Shown here: piece after piece, positions 25,218 through 35,661 of the stretch | Layout: each line of letters starts with the position of its first letter | Numbering within the stretch: the first letter of the stretch is position 1 | Assembly (NCBI RefSeq): GCF_017874595.1 | Contig: NZ_JAGILA010000002.1 | Location: 930,001-994,000, forward strand | Length of the DNA: 64,000 bases | Direction: 5' to 3' | From: Sinorhizobium kostiense | Lineage (GTDB): Bacteria > Pseudomonadota > Alphaproteobacteria > Rhizobiales > Rhizobiaceae | Notes under the pieces: model-generated | What the model was told of the DNA's origin: nothing | Databases searched by the model: none | Seen by the model: only the letters and a program-made list of their open reading frames with translations | Position numbers and translations under genes: made by a program

Positions 25218-28200
25218 TCAGGAATTGCGCTTCAGAAGCTCCTGCACCAGCGCGTCGGTAACCTCTCCCGTCGGCTCGTGGCCGATCGACTTCTGGAAGG
25301 CTTTGATCGCGGCAACCGTCCTCTTGCCCATCTGGCCGTCGGCAGGACCGGCATCGAAGCCGTTGTTGTTGAGGATCGCTTGGATGTTGCGCACCGCCTT
25401 CGTCATATCGACCGAAGCTGTCTTGGTCGAGGGACCGACCCAGGCGTCGGGGACCTCAACCGTATTCGCACCGGCATCGACCGGCTGCGCCTTCCAGGCA
25501 TCGGCCTTGGCCCTGGCGCTCGAAAGTGTCTCCGGCGTCATCGCCTTGGCGATCTCGTCACGCTTCTCGGCTGCGTCCTTGTCGCCATCGCGCGCAGCGA
25601 TGGCGAACCACTTGTATGACTCCTCGAGGTTCTGGGCGACGCCATTGCCGCGAGCGAAGAGCACCGCGAGGTTGAATTGGCTGTCGCGGACGCCGAAATT
25701 CGCAGCCTTTTCGAACCACTTGGCCGCTCCTGCAAAATCCGGGGCGCCGTCGCGGCCGCTCGCCAGCAGCACCGCGAGATTATGGATCGCACTCGCATTG
25801 CCGGCTTCCGCAGCCTTCAGGTACAAAGCCTTGGCCTTGGACGCATCGCGTGCGACTCCCGAACCTTTCTCATAAAGATTGGCAAGCCGGTATTCGGCTG
25901 GCACGACGCCAGCGTCGGCGGCGCGTTGATACCACTTCGCGGCCTCGGCCAAATCTTCCTTGACGCCGCGCCCCTCCGTGAAACGCGTACCGATCTCATA
26001 ATATGCCAGCGGATCACCGCCCTTGGCAGCGGTGACGAGCGCCGGCGGACCAAAACCCGCGGGCAGGACGATCTCGCTCAGCTTTGCCTGTATCGGAGCC
26101 GAATGATTGGCTACCCCTTTTGCGGAGGGCTCGAAAGCGGAAGCGGGGCCTGTCGGCTCGACGGCCGCTTGAAACAGCGGCGCCTCGGTCGCGCCCCCTG
26201 CGTCGGCATGTTCATCACTCTTGTTCCCGATTTCGGGAGAGGGTGCCTTTGCGGGCGCTTCCGGCGCTGCAGCGCCCCTCGGCGCCGCGGCACCTTCAAT
26301 CGTCGGTTTCGCGGCTGGTGCAGCTGCCGCCGGCTGGCTCATCTTCGGTTGCTCGATCGCGGCAACTGGCTGGACGCGCGGCGCATCCCTGCCCTTCAGC
26401 ACCGTGCTGACAAGCGGATAGGACATGATCGCCAGGAGCACGGCGCCGACCGCCATCAGGATTGGGCGGCGATGGCGGGCAAATGCGCTGCTGATGGCAG
26501 AGGGCGCCTTGTTATCCTTCCGGTTCAGCGCGTCGGTCTCCTCGACGGCAAGCTGGGCCGCGCGGCGCGCGGCAGCAATGAAATCGGCCTTGTCGCCAAG
26601 GGCGGCCTGCTGGCCACCACGCGCCATTTGACCGGCGCGGACACGCTCGAGTATCTTCTTTACGTCCGGCACGCCGGAGCCCGGTTCCAGCAGTTGGTTG
26701 GCTTCGTCGGGAGCAAGCATTTCAGCGGCATCGATCGGCGGGGCCGGCTCCACCATCTGTCGCTCCGGGGCCGCTACGGCCGATCTCCGCTTGGCGGAGA
26801 AGCGCCGGGTCAGGCCAGCAAGCAGGCCGGGCTTTCCATGCTGCGCCTCCGCCGTCGGCTCCGTCCGTTCAACGGTCGAGATGTCCACGGAAAGCGCATC
26901 GGCTCCAAACGCACCGGCGGCGGCGGCGTCCACCGGCTCATGGCGCTCCAGCCCGACACGGCCATCATCGAAATCGGCCGGAGGGTAGGCATTGTCGAAT
27001 GCAGGCTGCAGGGCTTTGGCCACCGCCGGCGCGTTGCGCAAGTCGGACGGCTCCCGCTCTTCAAGGCGCTCCAGCTTTTCCGCGATGTGCACGAGCGTCT
27101 CATGCAGCGCCTCGAAGGTCCGCGCCGTCCGTTCTTCGCTCGAACGGGCAATTTCCTCGAGCGCGCGAAGGTCCTCGGCAAGGGCAGAGATTGCCGCCAT
27201 GTCGCGGCCCGACGCCGTTTGCGTCGGCGCGTTTTTGGAATAGGCCTCCATCACCGCTTCGGCGGCCTGTCGCGCCGCTTCGATGATGTATTCATCGCTG
27301 GTCGCAAGGTAATCTTCAAGCGCATGCATGCGATCTTCGAAGTGGCCCGGGGCGGTGTTAGCGGGTACCTGGTGTGGTTGACTGACCAGCGTCGAGAGGT
27401 GGCTGATCTGCGCCTCCAGATTTCGCAGCGCCTCGCGATCGTCGAAGGGGGCTGCCTGCGTCTCCTCCAGGCGCTGCGCAATATCGGCAAGACGGTCCTC
27501 GATACGGTCGAAGCGAGTATCATTCGCGGGCCTGTCGACCTGCGTGTCCAGTTCCTCGATGAGGCGGCCAAGGTAATCGAGCCGTGTCGCCAGCGCATCG
27601 TTGACGCTACCCTGGTCCAGAGCCTCGATCTTTCGCGAGATGTCGGCGAGGTAGTCGATGAGGTCAGGCGCGGCATTGTACTGGTTGCGTTCGAGCAGCG
27701 TCGAAAGGTGGTCAAGGCGCTCCTCGAGCCGGACCGCGGCCTTCTCGCTTGCCAGATCCTCGACTCGCTGGGCGAGAGCCTCGATCCTCGTACCGAGGTC
27801 AGCGTCGGACGGACGGGAGAGATTGTCGATCTGGCGGGAAAGGTCGCCAAGCCGCCCTTCGAGCCGATTGACGAAAGCAGCATCGATGCCGCCGGCAGTG
27901 CGGCCGTTCACCGCAATCGCCCGGCTGATTTCATCGAGCCGTGCATCGAATTCGGCAAATTGCGTAGCGAGGCGCCGGTCGTCCGGCTGCATCTGGCGTC
28001 CAAGCATCTCGACCGCCTGGGCCACGGCAATGAGCTTGTCTTCCAGGGCATCGGTCGAAACTCCCTTGCTCAGGGAACCGATCTGCGCCTTGAGCTCGTC
28101 GAGACGGTAAGCCAAAGCCAGCAGCTCATCGTCGCGATTGCGATCGAAGGCGTTCAGTCGGTCCTCGACGCCGCCCCAGCGGTTTTCCATGCGGCGCATG

Positions 28201-28871
28201 CTGTCTTCGCGGGCCAGACCGTCGAGCATTGCCCGAAGCTCATCGAACTCGACCCGCAGGGCATCCGCCTGAGCCGAGGGCGTGTGCCGGCCGAGTTCAT
28301 TGATGCATTCGGCCAAACGCTGCATGTCGGTCCGGATATCGGCGGCAAGGCCTCGGTCTTTGGCCGCCTCGGCCTTGATGCTGCTGATCTCGGAGCGGAG
28401 AGCCGTGAGCTCGCGCGCGAGCCCATCGCCAATGTCGCGTTTGAGGTCCAGGCGGAGACCCACGAGCGCCTCGGCAATATCGGCTGCCGCGGAGGCCCGC
28501 GCCGGCGCAGCGGGCGCCGGTTGCGGAGAGAAGTAGCGCGGCTCTTCCGTGGAGCGAGGCGGGGTGGAGCGAGGCGGGGCGGAGCGCTCGGGCTCGCGCG
28601 CCGAGATACGTTCGCGCAGCGATGGGCGCTCGCGACCGGCGCTTAGCGAGCGCTGTCGTTCGAGAATTTCGGAGACGGCGCTGTCTGCCGTCGGTCTCTG
28701 TCGTTCGGAGTGGCGCTGCTCTGGCTGGCGCGACTCACGGCTGACGCTGCTCATCAGGCCTTCGATGCGCGCCTCGAGGCCTTCGATGGTTCGGTTGAGG
28801 GCGTCGAGCGACGTCCTGTCGCTATGGGACGGGCTGCCCATTCTCTGGGGATTGGATCGCGATCCGTTCAT
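25218..28871 (-). CDS. podJ1: Polar localisation factor PodJ homologue with SEL1 repeats
   Basis: A 1217-residue polarity protein. Residues 1 to about 790 are cytoplasmic, rich in Ser/Arg at first and then a long coiled coil with many heptads (repeated RLDELKAQIGSL-type and RIEDRLADIAQRLEE-type stretches). One membrane helix follows at about 800-822 (PILMAVGAVLLAIMSYPLV), then a Pro/Ala-rich periplasmic linker, four SEL1 repeats at about 945-1110 (AAKWYQRAADAGVVPAEYRL, AAKWFEKAANFG), and a C-terminal peptidoglycan-binding domain (NNNGFDAGPADGQMGKRTVAAI). This order is that of Caulobacter PodJ, and the position beside fadEAB matches S. meliloti podJ1. PodJ organises cell-pole development and cell division factors. 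It is divergent from fadE. Confidence 0.93.
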   Translation of the reverse strand: MNGSRSNPQRMGSPSHSDRTSLDALNRTIEGLEARIEGLMSSVSRESRQPEQRHSERQRPTADSAVSEILERQRSLSAGRERPSLRERISAREPERSAPPRSTPPRSTEEPRYFSPQPAPAAPARASAAADIAEALVGLRLDLKRDIGDGLARELTALRSEISSIKAEAAKDRGLAADIRTDMQRLAECINELGRHTPSAQADALRVEFDELRAMLDGLAREDSMRRMENRWGGVEDRLNAFDRNRDDELLALAYRLDELKAQIGSLSKGVSTDALEDKLIAVAQAVEMLGRQMQPDDRRLATQFAEFDARLDEISRAIAVNGRTAGGIDAAFVNRLEGRLGDLSRQIDNLSRPSDADLGTRIEALAQRVEDLASEKAAVRLEERLDHLSTLLERNQYNAAPDLIDYLADISRKIEALDQGSVNDALATRLDYLGRLIEELDTQVDRPANDTRFDRIEDRLADIAQRLEETQAAPFDDREALRNLEAQISHLSTLVSQPHQVPANTAPGHFEDRMHALEDYLATSDEYIIEAARQAAEAVMEAYSKNAPTQTASGRDMAAISALAEDLRALEEIARSSEERTARTFEALHETLVHIAEKLERLEEREPSDLRNAPAVAKALQPAFDNAYPPADFDDGRVGLERHEPVDAAAAGAFGADALSVDISTVERTEPTAEAQHGKPGLLAGLTRRFSAKRRSAVAAPERQMVEPAPPIDAAEMLAPDEANQLLEPGSGVPDVKKILERVRAGQMARGGQQAALGDKADFIAAARRAAQLAVEETDALNRKDNKAPSAISSAFARHRRPILMAVGAVLLAIMSYPLVSTVLKGRDAPRVQPVAAIEQPKMSQPAAAAPAAKPTIEGAAAPRGAAAPEAPAKAPSPEIGNKSDEHADAGGATEAPLFQAAVEPTGPASAFEPSAKGVANHSAPIQAKLSEIVLPAGFGPPALVTAAKGGDPLAYYEIGTRFTEGRGVKEDLAEAAKWYQRAADAGVVPAEYRLANLYEKGSGVARDASKAKALYLKAAEAGNASAIHNLAVLLASGRDGAPDFAGAAKWFEKAANFGVRDSQFNLAVLFARGNGVAQNLEESYKWFAIAARDGDKDAAEKRDEIAKAMTPETLSSARAKADAWKAQPVDAGANTVEVPDAWVGPSTKTASVDMTKAVRNIQAILNNNGFDAGPADGQMGKRTVAAIKAFQKSIGHEPTGEVTDALVQELLKRNS

Positions 28872-29277
28872 CTCTCTTCGCCCCTGTCGTCGACCATCAT
28901 CGAAACCGCCCAGGGAAGGAACGATGCCCTCTCTCCTCAGCGGCTCAGCCGATCCGGCAAAGCCACAACGACGCGATTCGTGCCGTTTGCAGCTCTGGCC
29001 ATCTCAAAGCCCACAATTCAGTAAACGTGGTAAACAAGCCGTTAAGCGTTGCGATTTTTTAACGTTTCATCAGGACGCTGGGACCGTGAGCCCACTTCAG
29101 CGCAGCAAATGCGCATGGGATGAAACTTACATGAACAACCAATTTTGACGTTTACGCAAACGTCAAAATTTTGTACCATCCTTGCATCGTTGCGGCACCT
29201 AAGCGCCGGCTGCGCTCGAAACTACAGACATCGGCAGCCGCGCAGGCGGCCCGAAGGGACATCAAGGCGAGGAAAGA
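28872..29277. other. Divergent control region between podJ1 and fadE
   Basis: These 406 bases hold the promoters of podJ1 and fadE and no credible gene. Features seen: one GANTC (CcrM) site at 28975-28979, about 104 bases before podJ1; AT-rich DNA around 29050; and a perfect inverted repeat at 29141-29170 listed separately. In Caulobacter podJ is under cell-cycle control, so the GANTC site may matter, although a single site can occur by chance. Confidence 0.55.
29141..29170. promoter_or_regulatory. Perfect palindrome before fadE, probable operator (site 1)
   Basis: AATTTTGACGTTT and AAACGTCAAAATT form perfect 13-base arms around ACGC. The core TTGACG(N10)CGTCAA is also a good -35 box, and TTTGTA follows 19 bases later as a possible -10, so a bound protein would sit on the promoter. 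Related sites occur at 57452-57473 and 62468-62483. The stretched spacer and sequence resemble operators of MerR-type regulators of acyl-CoA catabolism such as LiuR. The palindrome is certain; the regulator is inferred. Confidence 0.72.
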
Positions 29278-31074
29278 ATGCCCATCTACAAGGCTCCGGT
29301 TGAAGACACCCTGTTCATCCTCAACGAGGTACTCGGAATTGAACGCTACCACAATCTGCCGGGCTTTGCGGACGCGACACCAGACATGTTGTCAGCGATC
29401 GTCGGCGAAGCTGCAAAGCTTTCCGAGGAAGTTCTTTTCCCGATCAACCTTTCCGGCGACCAGGAGGGCTGCGAGCGACATGAGGACGGATCTGTCACCG
29501 TGCCGAAAGGCTTCAGGCAAGCCTATGAACGCTACCGCGAGGGCGGCTGGCTCGGCTTAGCGGCGCCGGAGGAGTTCGGCGGACAGGGCCTGCCTTACAC
29601 GCTGCATACGGCCGTCGGCGAATTCATGTCCTCTGCCAATATGTCGCTGATGATGTATCCCGGTCTGACGCAGGGCGCGATCGCCGCCATCCTGGCGCAT
29701 GGCTCGGACGAGCAGAAGCGGACCTATCTGCCGAAGCTTGTCGAGGGGCGCTGGACGGGAACGATGAATCTAACGGAGCCGCATTGCGGCACCGACCTCG
29801 GGCTGCTGCGGACCAAGGCCGTACCGAACGGCGACGGCAGCTACAGGATTTCCGGCCAGAAGATCTTCATCTCCGCAGGCGAACACGACATGTCGGAGAA
29901 CATCATCCATCTCGTGCTGGCGCGAATCGAGGGGGCTCCGGAAGGCGTCAAGGGGATCTCGCTCTTCATCGTACCGAAGTTCAAGCTGAACCGGAACGGC
30001 GATCCCGGCGAGCGCAACGGCGTCTCCTGCGGCGCGATCGAGCACAAGATGGGCATTCACGGGAACGCCACCTGTGTCATGAACTACGACGAGGCTACCG
30101 GCTATCTGCTCGGCACGGAAAACAAGGGCCTCAATGCCATGTTCGTGATGATGAACGAGGCCCGCCTCGGCGTCGGCATGCAGGGTCTTTCGATCGCCGA
30201 GGTCGCCTATCAGAATGCCGCCGAATACGCCCGCGAACGCCTGCAGGGCCGCTCCCTCTCCGGTGCCAAGGCGCCGGACAAGAAGGCCGATCCGATCATC
30301 GTTCACCCCGACATTCGCAGAACGCTGATGACGATCAAGGCCTTCAACGAAGCCGGCCGCGCCTTTACGCTCTGGACGGCGCTGAAATCCGACATCGCCC
30401 ACCGCTCCGAGAATGAGGCGGAACGCCAGGCCGCCGACGATATCCTCGGCCTGATGACGCCGATCCTCAAGGGCGTCATGACCGACAAGGGTTTCGAGCA
30501 TGCTGTCATGGCACAGCAGGTCTTCGGAGGCCACGGCTATATCGAAGAGCATGGTATGAGCCAACACGTGCGCGACGCCCGTATCTCCATGATCTATGAA
30601 GGGGCGAACGGTATCCAGGCGCTCGACCTTGTGGGCCGCAAGCTCGCCATGAACGGCGGCCGCGCGGTCATGGCCATGTTCAAGGAAATCGGCGATTTCT
30701 GCGAAGACAACCGCAACGACGAACGGCTCTCCGGCCACACCAGGGCCTTGAAGAAGGGGCTCAACGACCTGCAGGCGGCAACCATGTGGTTCATGCAGAA
30801 CGCCATGGCCAAGCCCGACAATGCCGGCGCCGGCTCGACCGATTACATGCACCTCTTCGGCCTCGTCGTCCTTGGCTATATGTGGGCGAAGATCGCGAAG
30901 ACGGCGGAGGAGAAACTCTCCGCGGGAGAGACCGCCAATGCCGATTTTCTCAGGAACAAGCTGATCACGGCAAGGTTCTTCATGGAACGCATCATGCCGG
31001 AAACGGCACTTCGCAAAGCCCGCATCGAAACCGGCGCCGACACGATGATGGCTCTGGACGCCGCCGCATTCTGA
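29278..31074 (+). CDS. fadE: Acyl-CoA dehydrogenase, long C-terminal form
   Basis: A 598-residue FAD flavoprotein that makes the first oxidation of beta-oxidation, acyl-CoA to trans-2-enoyl-CoA. The N-terminal domain starts IYKAPVEDTLFILNEVL, as in the DmdC/FadE5-like group. FAD-contact motifs include MNLTEPHCGTDLGLLRTKA near 162 and QVFGGHGYIEEHGMSQHVRD near 415, followed by ARISMIYEGANGIQALDLVGRKL, which carries the catalytic-glutamate region. The extended C-terminal domain (after about 480) marks the 600-residue class, not short-chain dehydrogenases. A palindromic operator lies 108 bases upstream. fadA and fadB follow in the same direction, so fadE-fadA-fadB form a beta-oxidation operon. 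Confidence 0.94.
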   Translation: MPIYKAPVEDTLFILNEVLGIERYHNLPGFADATPDMLSAIVGEAAKLSEEVLFPINLSGDQEGCERHEDGSVTVPKGFRQAYERYREGGWLGLAAPEEFGGQGLPYTLHTAVGEFMSSANMSLMMYPGLTQGAIAAILAHGSDEQKRTYLPKLVEGRWTGTMNLTEPHCGTDLGLLRTKAVPNGDGSYRISGQKIFISAGEHDMSENIIHLVLARIEGAPEGVKGISLFIVPKFKLNRNGDPGERNGVSCGAIEHKMGIHGNATCVMNYDEATGYLLGTENKGLNAMFVMMNEARLGVGMQGLSIAEVAYQNAAEYARERLQGRSLSGAKAPDKKADPIIVHPDIRRTLMTIKAFNEAGRAFTLWTALKSDIAHRSENEAERQAADDILGLMTPILKGVMTDKGFEHAVMAQQVFGGHGYIEEHGMSQHVRDARISMIYEGANGIQALDLVGRKLAMNGGRAVMAMFKEIGDFCEDNRNDERLSGHTRALKKGLNDLQAATMWFMQNAMAKPDNAGAGSTDYMHLFGLVVLGYMWAKIAKTAEEKLSAGETANADFLRNKLITARFFMERIMPETALRKARIETGADTMMALDAAAF

Positions 31075-31183
31075 TTTCAAGCTGGAGTTGGATGGGGAGA
31101 ATTCTGCAGCGGTTTTCCGCCCGCATCCCGCTCCGATATTCACATGCCGGCGCCAGGAGTGCCGCCGAACGGGAGATCAAGAG

Positions 31184-32392
31184 ATGACGAGAGTCTTCGT
31201 ATACGACCACGTGCGCACGCCGCGCGGCCGGGGCAAGAAGGACGGTGCGCTGCATGAGGTTCCCTCCGTTCGCCTTGCCGCCAAGGTGCTCGAGGCCGTG
31301 CGCGACCGCAATGGACTCGACACGTCGACCGTCGACGACGTCATTATGGGCTGCGTCGATCCGGTGATGGACGCGGGCGCGGTAATCCCGAAGGCGGCAG
31401 CCTTCGAGGCCCGCTACTCGACGCGAGCGCCCGGCATGCAGATTTCCCGCTTCTGCGCCTCCGGTCTCGATGCGGTCAATGTCGGTGCCGCCAAGATCGC
31501 CCAGGGGGCGGACGAAATCGTCATCGCCGGAGGCGTCGAGTCGATGTCGCGCGTGGGGCTCGGCATGTCCGGCGGCGCCTGGTTCATGGATCCCTCCGTC
31601 AACCTGCCGGCCTATTTCATGCCGCAGGGTGTCTCGGCCGACCTGATCGCCACCAAATATGGCTTCTCCCGCGATGACGTCGACGCCTACGCGGTCGAGA
31701 GCCAGAAGCGCGCGGCACATGCCTGGGACAACGGTTACTTCAAGGACTCGGTCATCGCCGTCAAGGACCAGAACGGCCTGACCATTCTCGACCGAGACGA
31801 GCATATGCGCCCTGGCACCGACATGCAGTCGCTCGCCTCGCTCAATCCTTCCTTCCAGATGCCCGCCGAGATGGGCGGTTTCGAGGCCGTCGCCATCCAG
31901 GCGCATCCCGAGATCGAGCGGATCAATTATGTGCACCACGCCGGCAATTCCTCCGGCATCGTCGATGGCGCCGCAGCGGTGCTCATCGGCTCGAAGGCCG
32001 GCGGCGAATCCATGGGGGTCAAACCGCGGGCCCGGATCCGCGCCTTCGCCAATGTCGGCTCCGATCCGGCACTGATGCTGACCGGTCCGGTGGACGTGAC
32101 TGAAAAGCTCCTGAAGCGCGCCGACATGGAGCTGTCCGACATCGACCTCTTCGAACTCAACGAGGCCTTTGCGGCCGTCGTTCTGCGCTATATGCAAGCC
32201 TTCGACATTCCGCACGACCAGATCAACGTCAATGGCGGCGCGATCGCCATGGGCCATCCGCTCGGCGCTACCGGCGCGATGATCCTCGGCACGGTGCTCG
32301 ACGAGCTCGAGCGCCGCGACCTCAACACCGCTTTGGTCACGCTCTGCATTGGCGCCGGCATGGGCACGGCAACGATCATCGAACGCTTCTGA
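31184..32392 (+). CDS. fadA: 3-ketoacyl-CoA thiolase / acetyl-CoA C-acyltransferase
   Basis: A 402-residue thiolase that cleaves 3-ketoacyl-CoA to acetyl-CoA and a shortened acyl-CoA. Catalytic residues are visible: Cys91 in [12 protein letters not shown], His358 in [13 protein letters not shown], and Cys388 in CIGAGMG. NEAFAAV lies before the histidine as expected. I chose ATG 31184; the frame is open from 31088, but upstream codons are not thiolase-like. The gene lies 109 bases after fadE and 16 bases before fadB, with which it should form the trifunctional beta-oxidation complex. The [22 protein letters not shown]-terminus is shared by FadA/FadI-like thiolases of alphaproteobacteria. Confidence 0.95.
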   Translation: MTRVFVYDHVRTPRGRGKKDGALHEVPSVRLAAKVLEAVRDRNGLDTSTVDDVIMGCVDPVMDAGAVIPKAAAFEARYSTRAPGMQISRFCASGLDAVNVGAAKIAQGADEIVIAGGVESMSRVGLGMSGGAWFMDPSVNLPAYFMPQGVSADLIATKYGFSRDDVDAYAVESQKRAAHAWDNGYFKDSVIAVKDQNGLTILDRDEHMRPGTDMQSLASLNPSFQMPAEMGGFEAVAIQAHPEIERINYVHHAGNSSGIVDGAAAVLIGSKAGGESMGVKPRARIRAFANVGSDPALMLTGPVDVTEKLLKRADMELSDIDLFELNEAFAAVVLRYMQAFDIPHDQINVNGGAIAMGHPLGATGAMILGTVLDELERRDLNTALVTLCIGAGMGTATIIERF

Positions 32393-32408
32393 TCCTGGGA
32401 GAGAAAGA

Positions 32409-34622
32409 ATGTCTTACACGAACTTCAAGATCGAAACCGACGCCGACGGCATCGCGCTCGTCACCTGGGACATGCCCGAGAAGTCGATGAACGTCATTAC
32501 CCCGGAGGTGATGGAGGAACTGGACGCAATCATCGATGAGACGGCTGCGGACCCGGCTATCAAGGGCGTCGTCATCACTTCCGGCAAGCCCTCCTTCTCC
32601 GGCGGTGCCGATCTCTCGATGATCAAGTCGATGTTCACGCTTCAGGCCGAGGAGAAAGCGAAAGATCCGGCCCACGCCGCACAGAAGCTCTTCGATCTCG
32701 TCGGCCGCCTGAGCAGACTCTTCCGCAAGCTCGAAACCTGCGGCAAGCCTTGGGTGTCGGCGATCAACGGCACTTGCATGGGCGGCGCCTTCGAGCTGTC
32801 GCTCGCCTGCCACGGCCGCATCGCTTCCAATTCGAAGGCGGTGAAGATCGCGCTGCCCGAGGTCAAGGTCGGCATCTTCCCTGGGGCCGGCGGGACGCAG
32901 CGCGTGCCGCGGCTCACCAATACCCAGGACGCGCTGCAGATGATGACCACCGGCTCGTCGCTGACCGCCGCGCGCGCCAAGGCCATGGGCCTCGTGCACG
33001 AGGCTGTCGATCCGGACAAGCTGATCGATGCTGCCAAGGCGATGATCAAGAACGGTCTGAAGCCGGTACAGCCATGGGACGAGAAGGGCTTCAAGCTTCC
33101 CGGCGGTGGCATCTGGACGCCCGCCTCCGCGCAGCTCTGGCCGGCCGCTTCCGCCATCCTGCGGCGCGAAACCTATGGCAATTATCCGGGCGCCATCGCC
33201 ATCCTGAAATGCGTCTATGAGGGCCTGCAGGTTCCCTTCGATACGGCCCTCAAGATCGAGCAGCGCTACTTCACCGAGGTGCTGCAGACGACCGAAGCCT
33301 TCTCGATGATCCGCTCGCTGTTCATCTCGATGCAGGAACTTGGCAAGGGCGCGCGCCGCCCGGCTGGCGTGCCGAAGGCGGAACTGAAAAAGGTCGGCGT
33401 CGTCGGCGCCGGCTTCATGGGCGCCTCCATCGCCTATGTCACGGCCGCTGCCGGAATTCCCGTCACCCTCATCGATCGCGACATGGAAGCGGCCGAGAAG
33501 GGAAAGGCGCATTCGGCGGGGCTGGTCAAGGACTCGATCGGTAAGGGCCGCCTGACCAAGGAAGAAGGCGAAGCGCTGCTTTCCCGCATTACGCCGTCGG
33601 CCGTCTACGACGACCTTTCGGATGCAGGTCTCGTCATCGAGGCGGTATTCGAGGACCGGCAGGTGAAGAAGGAGGTGATCGAAAAGGTGGAGGCGGTGAT
33701 CGCCGAGGATGCGATCTTCGCATCCAACACGTCGACCTTGCCGATCACCGGCCTCGCTCAGAACTCCAGGCGGCCGGATCAGTTCATCGGCATTCACTTC
33801 TTCTCGCCCGTCGAGAAGATGATGCTGACGGAAGTCATCCTCGGGAAGGAGACCGGCGAGCGAGCGCTTGCCACGGCCCTCGACTATGTCGCGGCGGTCA
33901 AGAAGACACCTATCGTCGTCAACGACACGCGCGGCTTCTACGTCAACCGCTGCGTCTTCCGCTATATCCACGAAGCCTATGACATGCTGATCGAGGGCAT
34001 TCCGCCGGCGATGATCGAGAACGCCGCCAAGATGGCCGGCATGCCGGTCGGACCACTCTCGCTCAATGACGAGGTGGCGATCGATCTCAGCCAGAAGATC
34101 CTGAAGGCGACCGTCGCCGATCTCGGCGAAGAAGCCGTCGATCCCGAGCATATGGCGCTGATCGATAAGATGGTCGGCGTCCTCGACCGCCGGGGGCGCA
34201 AGAACGGCAAGGGCTTTTATGAGTATCCGGCCAAGCCGGCCAAGAAATATCTCTGGCCGGGCCTCAAGGAGCTTTATCCGCAGAAGGATGCCGGAAATAT
34301 CGACGTCGAGGTGCTGAAGCAGCGCTTTCTCGTGACGATCGCGCTGGAAGCGGCTCGGACCGTGGAGGAAGGCATCGTAACCGACCCGCGCGAGGCCGAC
34401 GTCGGCTCCATCCTTGGCTTCGGCTTTGCGCCCTTCACCGGTGGAGCGCTGTCCTACATCGACGGCATGGGAGCAAAAGGCTTCGTCGAGCTTTGCAAGA
34501 AGCTCGCCAAGGACCATGGCGACCACTTCAAGCCAACGCCGCTGTTAAGGGAGATGGCCGAGCAGGGCGAGACCTTCTATGGGCGGTTCGATCCCTACGG
34601 GGAGGCGCAGAAGGCGGCGTAG
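32409..34622 (+). CDS. fadB: Multifunctional enoyl-CoA hydratase / 3-hydroxyacyl-CoA dehydrogenase
   Basis: A 737-residue bifunctional protein performing hydration of enoyl-CoA and oxidation of 3-hydroxyacyl-CoA. The N-terminal crotonase domain has the oxyanion loop [12 protein letters not shown] near 62, Glu129 in [12 protein letters not shown] and Glu151 in [14 protein letters not shown] as candidate catalytic acids. The NAD-binding domain starts with [16 protein letters not shown] at about 330, and [12 protein letters not shown] contains the catalytic histidine of the dehydrogenase. [11 protein letters not shown] and the two C-terminal HAD domains follow. The ATG at 32409 is preceded by GGGAGAGAAAG. 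It is the last gene of the fadE-fadA-fadB unit. Confidence 0.96.
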   Translation: MSYTNFKIETDADGIALVTWDMPEKSMNVITPEVMEELDAIIDETAADPAIKGVVITSGKPSFSGGADLSMIKSMFTLQAEEKAKDPAHAAQKLFDLVGRLSRLFRKLETCGKPWVSAINGTCMGGAFELSLACHGRIASNSKAVKIALPEVKVGIFPGAGGTQRVPRLTNTQDALQMMTTGSSLTAARAKAMGLVHEAVDPDKLIDAAKAMIKNGLKPVQPWDEKGFKLPGGGIWTPASAQLWPAASAILRRETYGNYPGAIAILKCVYEGLQVPFDTALKIEQRYFTEVLQTTEAFSMIRSLFISMQELGKGARRPAGVPKAELKKVGVVGAGFMGASIAYVTAAAGIPVTLIDRDMEAAEKGKAHSAGLVKDSIGKGRLTKEEGEALLSRITPSAVYDDLSDAGLVIEAVFEDRQVKKEVIEKVEAVIAEDAIFASNTSTLPITGLAQNSRRPDQFIGIHFFSPVEKMMLTEVILGKETGERALATALDYVAAVKKTPIVVNDTRGFYVNRCVFRYIHEAYDMLIEGIPPAMIENAAKMAGMPVGPLSLNDEVAIDLSQKILKATVADLGEEAVDPEHMALIDKMVGVLDRRGRKNGKGFYEYPAKPAKKYLWPGLKELYPQKDAGNIDVEVLKQRFLVTIALEAARTVEEGIVTDPREADVGSILGFGFAPFTGGALSYIDGMGAKGFVELCKKLAKDHGDHFKPTPLLREMAEQGETFYGRFDPYGEAQKAA

Positions 34623-34663
34623 GCTGCCCGGTGCTCCGCATGTCATGCCGACGCGCACAGCAA

Positions 34664-34712
34664 GCTGCAGCACTTTGTATCGCAAGACGTCTTTGAGGAA
34701 GCATGCAGTAGA
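34664..34712. repeat. Dispersed ACTTTG/CATGCAGTAG repeat, truncated copy
   Basis: CTGCAGCACTTTGTATCGCA continues to GTCTTTGAGGAAGCATGCAGTAG. It is a shortened copy of the element seen complete at 47767-47871: the middle CCTTAAA/TTTAAGG stem is missing. It lies between fadB and the LysE gene, in a 239-base gap without a gene. Confidence 0.6.
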
Positions 34713-34861
34713 GGGCCGTGTCACGGGTGCGGCGCTCTACACGCGAAAGCGTGTTCGCCAGTACCTGTTTCCCAAGCAACGAGCGGCGCAAATTGACCGG
34801 CGTCAAGCGCCTTGGCCGGCAATTGGGCTAAAGCTCTGCAGTTATCAATGTAGAGACCGCT

Positions 34862-35443
34862 ATGCAGCCGTTCCCTTTCGCCCTCGCCATCCTGCTCCTG
34901 CTCGCAACGCCCGGCCCCACCAACACGCTGCTGTGGCTTTCCGGCGCGTCTGCCGGCATGCGCCGTTCCATGCTGCTGCTCCCCGGCGAACTCGGCGGCT
35001 ATCTCACGGTGATCATTCCGGCGGCAGCGGTTGCGACGCCGCTGCTGTCGGCGCATCCTGAGATCAGCCTTATGCTGAAGCTCGCCGCCGCGTGCTGGAT
35101 CCTCTTCATGGCGCATGCGCTCTGGACGTTGAAGGCGCACGGTGCCGGCGGGCAACCGATCACCGTCGGACAGGTTTTCCTAACGACGCTGCTCAATCCG
35201 AAGGCGCTTATCATCGCGCTCGTCCTCATGCCGCAGGTGGGCCCCGTGGCGATCTTGCCTTGGCTTGCGGGGTTTGCGCTACTGACTTTGAGTGCCGGTT
35301 CGCTCTGGATCAGCGCCGGCGCGCTTCTGGCGCGCCTGCCGAAGCAAAGGTTCGGTCCCCGCCTGCCCAGCCGCATCGCCGCCGGCTGCCTCGTTGCCTT
35401 TTCCGTCGGCATGGCCGGAAGCGCGCTTGCATCGTTGGTCTGA
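34862..35443 (+). CDS. LysE/RhtB family amino acid exporter
   Basis: A 193-residue inner-membrane protein with about six hydrophobic segments, the size and pattern of LysE/RhtB exporters. The N-terminal ILLLLATPGPTNTLLWLSGASAGMRRS contains the family motif PGP-x-x-x-x, and LLNPKALIIAL lies near residue 112 as in the family. These proteins export basic or neutral amino acids; the substrate here is not predictable. It stands alone between repeat-bearing gaps, upstream of an HxlR regulator in the same direction but 218 bases away. Confidence 0.88.
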   Translation: MQPFPFALAILLLLATPGPTNTLLWLSGASAGMRRSMLLLPGELGGYLTVIIPAAAVATPLLSAHPEISLMLKLAAACWILFMAHALWTLKAHGAGGQPITVGQVFLTTLLNPKALIIALVLMPQVGPVAILPWLAGFALLTLSAGSLWISAGALLARLPKQRFGPRLPSRIAAGCLVAFSVGMAGSALASLV

Positions 35444-35661
35444 GATCCAGGGCCAAGCGCGCGGTCAGACTGCCTCACGCCTTGGCGAGGCGTTCGAAGA
35501 TGCTCCGCCTCGACCGCCAGGGCTCCGCATCGGCAAATGCCGACCTGCTTGTAAAGCGAAAGCAGTTGCACTACCGACGCAGCTGCTGCAATAATGCAAG
35601 CAGTATGGGAGCATCGTGGGCAGGACGTCCACGAATCCCCCTTTCGACGCTGGAGACCGAA

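Noticed and set aside
25677-28646. A 989-codon open frame antisense to podJ1
   Set aside because: It is the mirror of a GC-rich coding frame; podJ1 has clear domains and the antisense translation is Arg/Gly-rich with no recognisable domain.
32376-34526. A 716-codon frame antisense to fadB
   Set aside because: The fadB catalytic motifs are complete; the antisense product is a compositional shadow.
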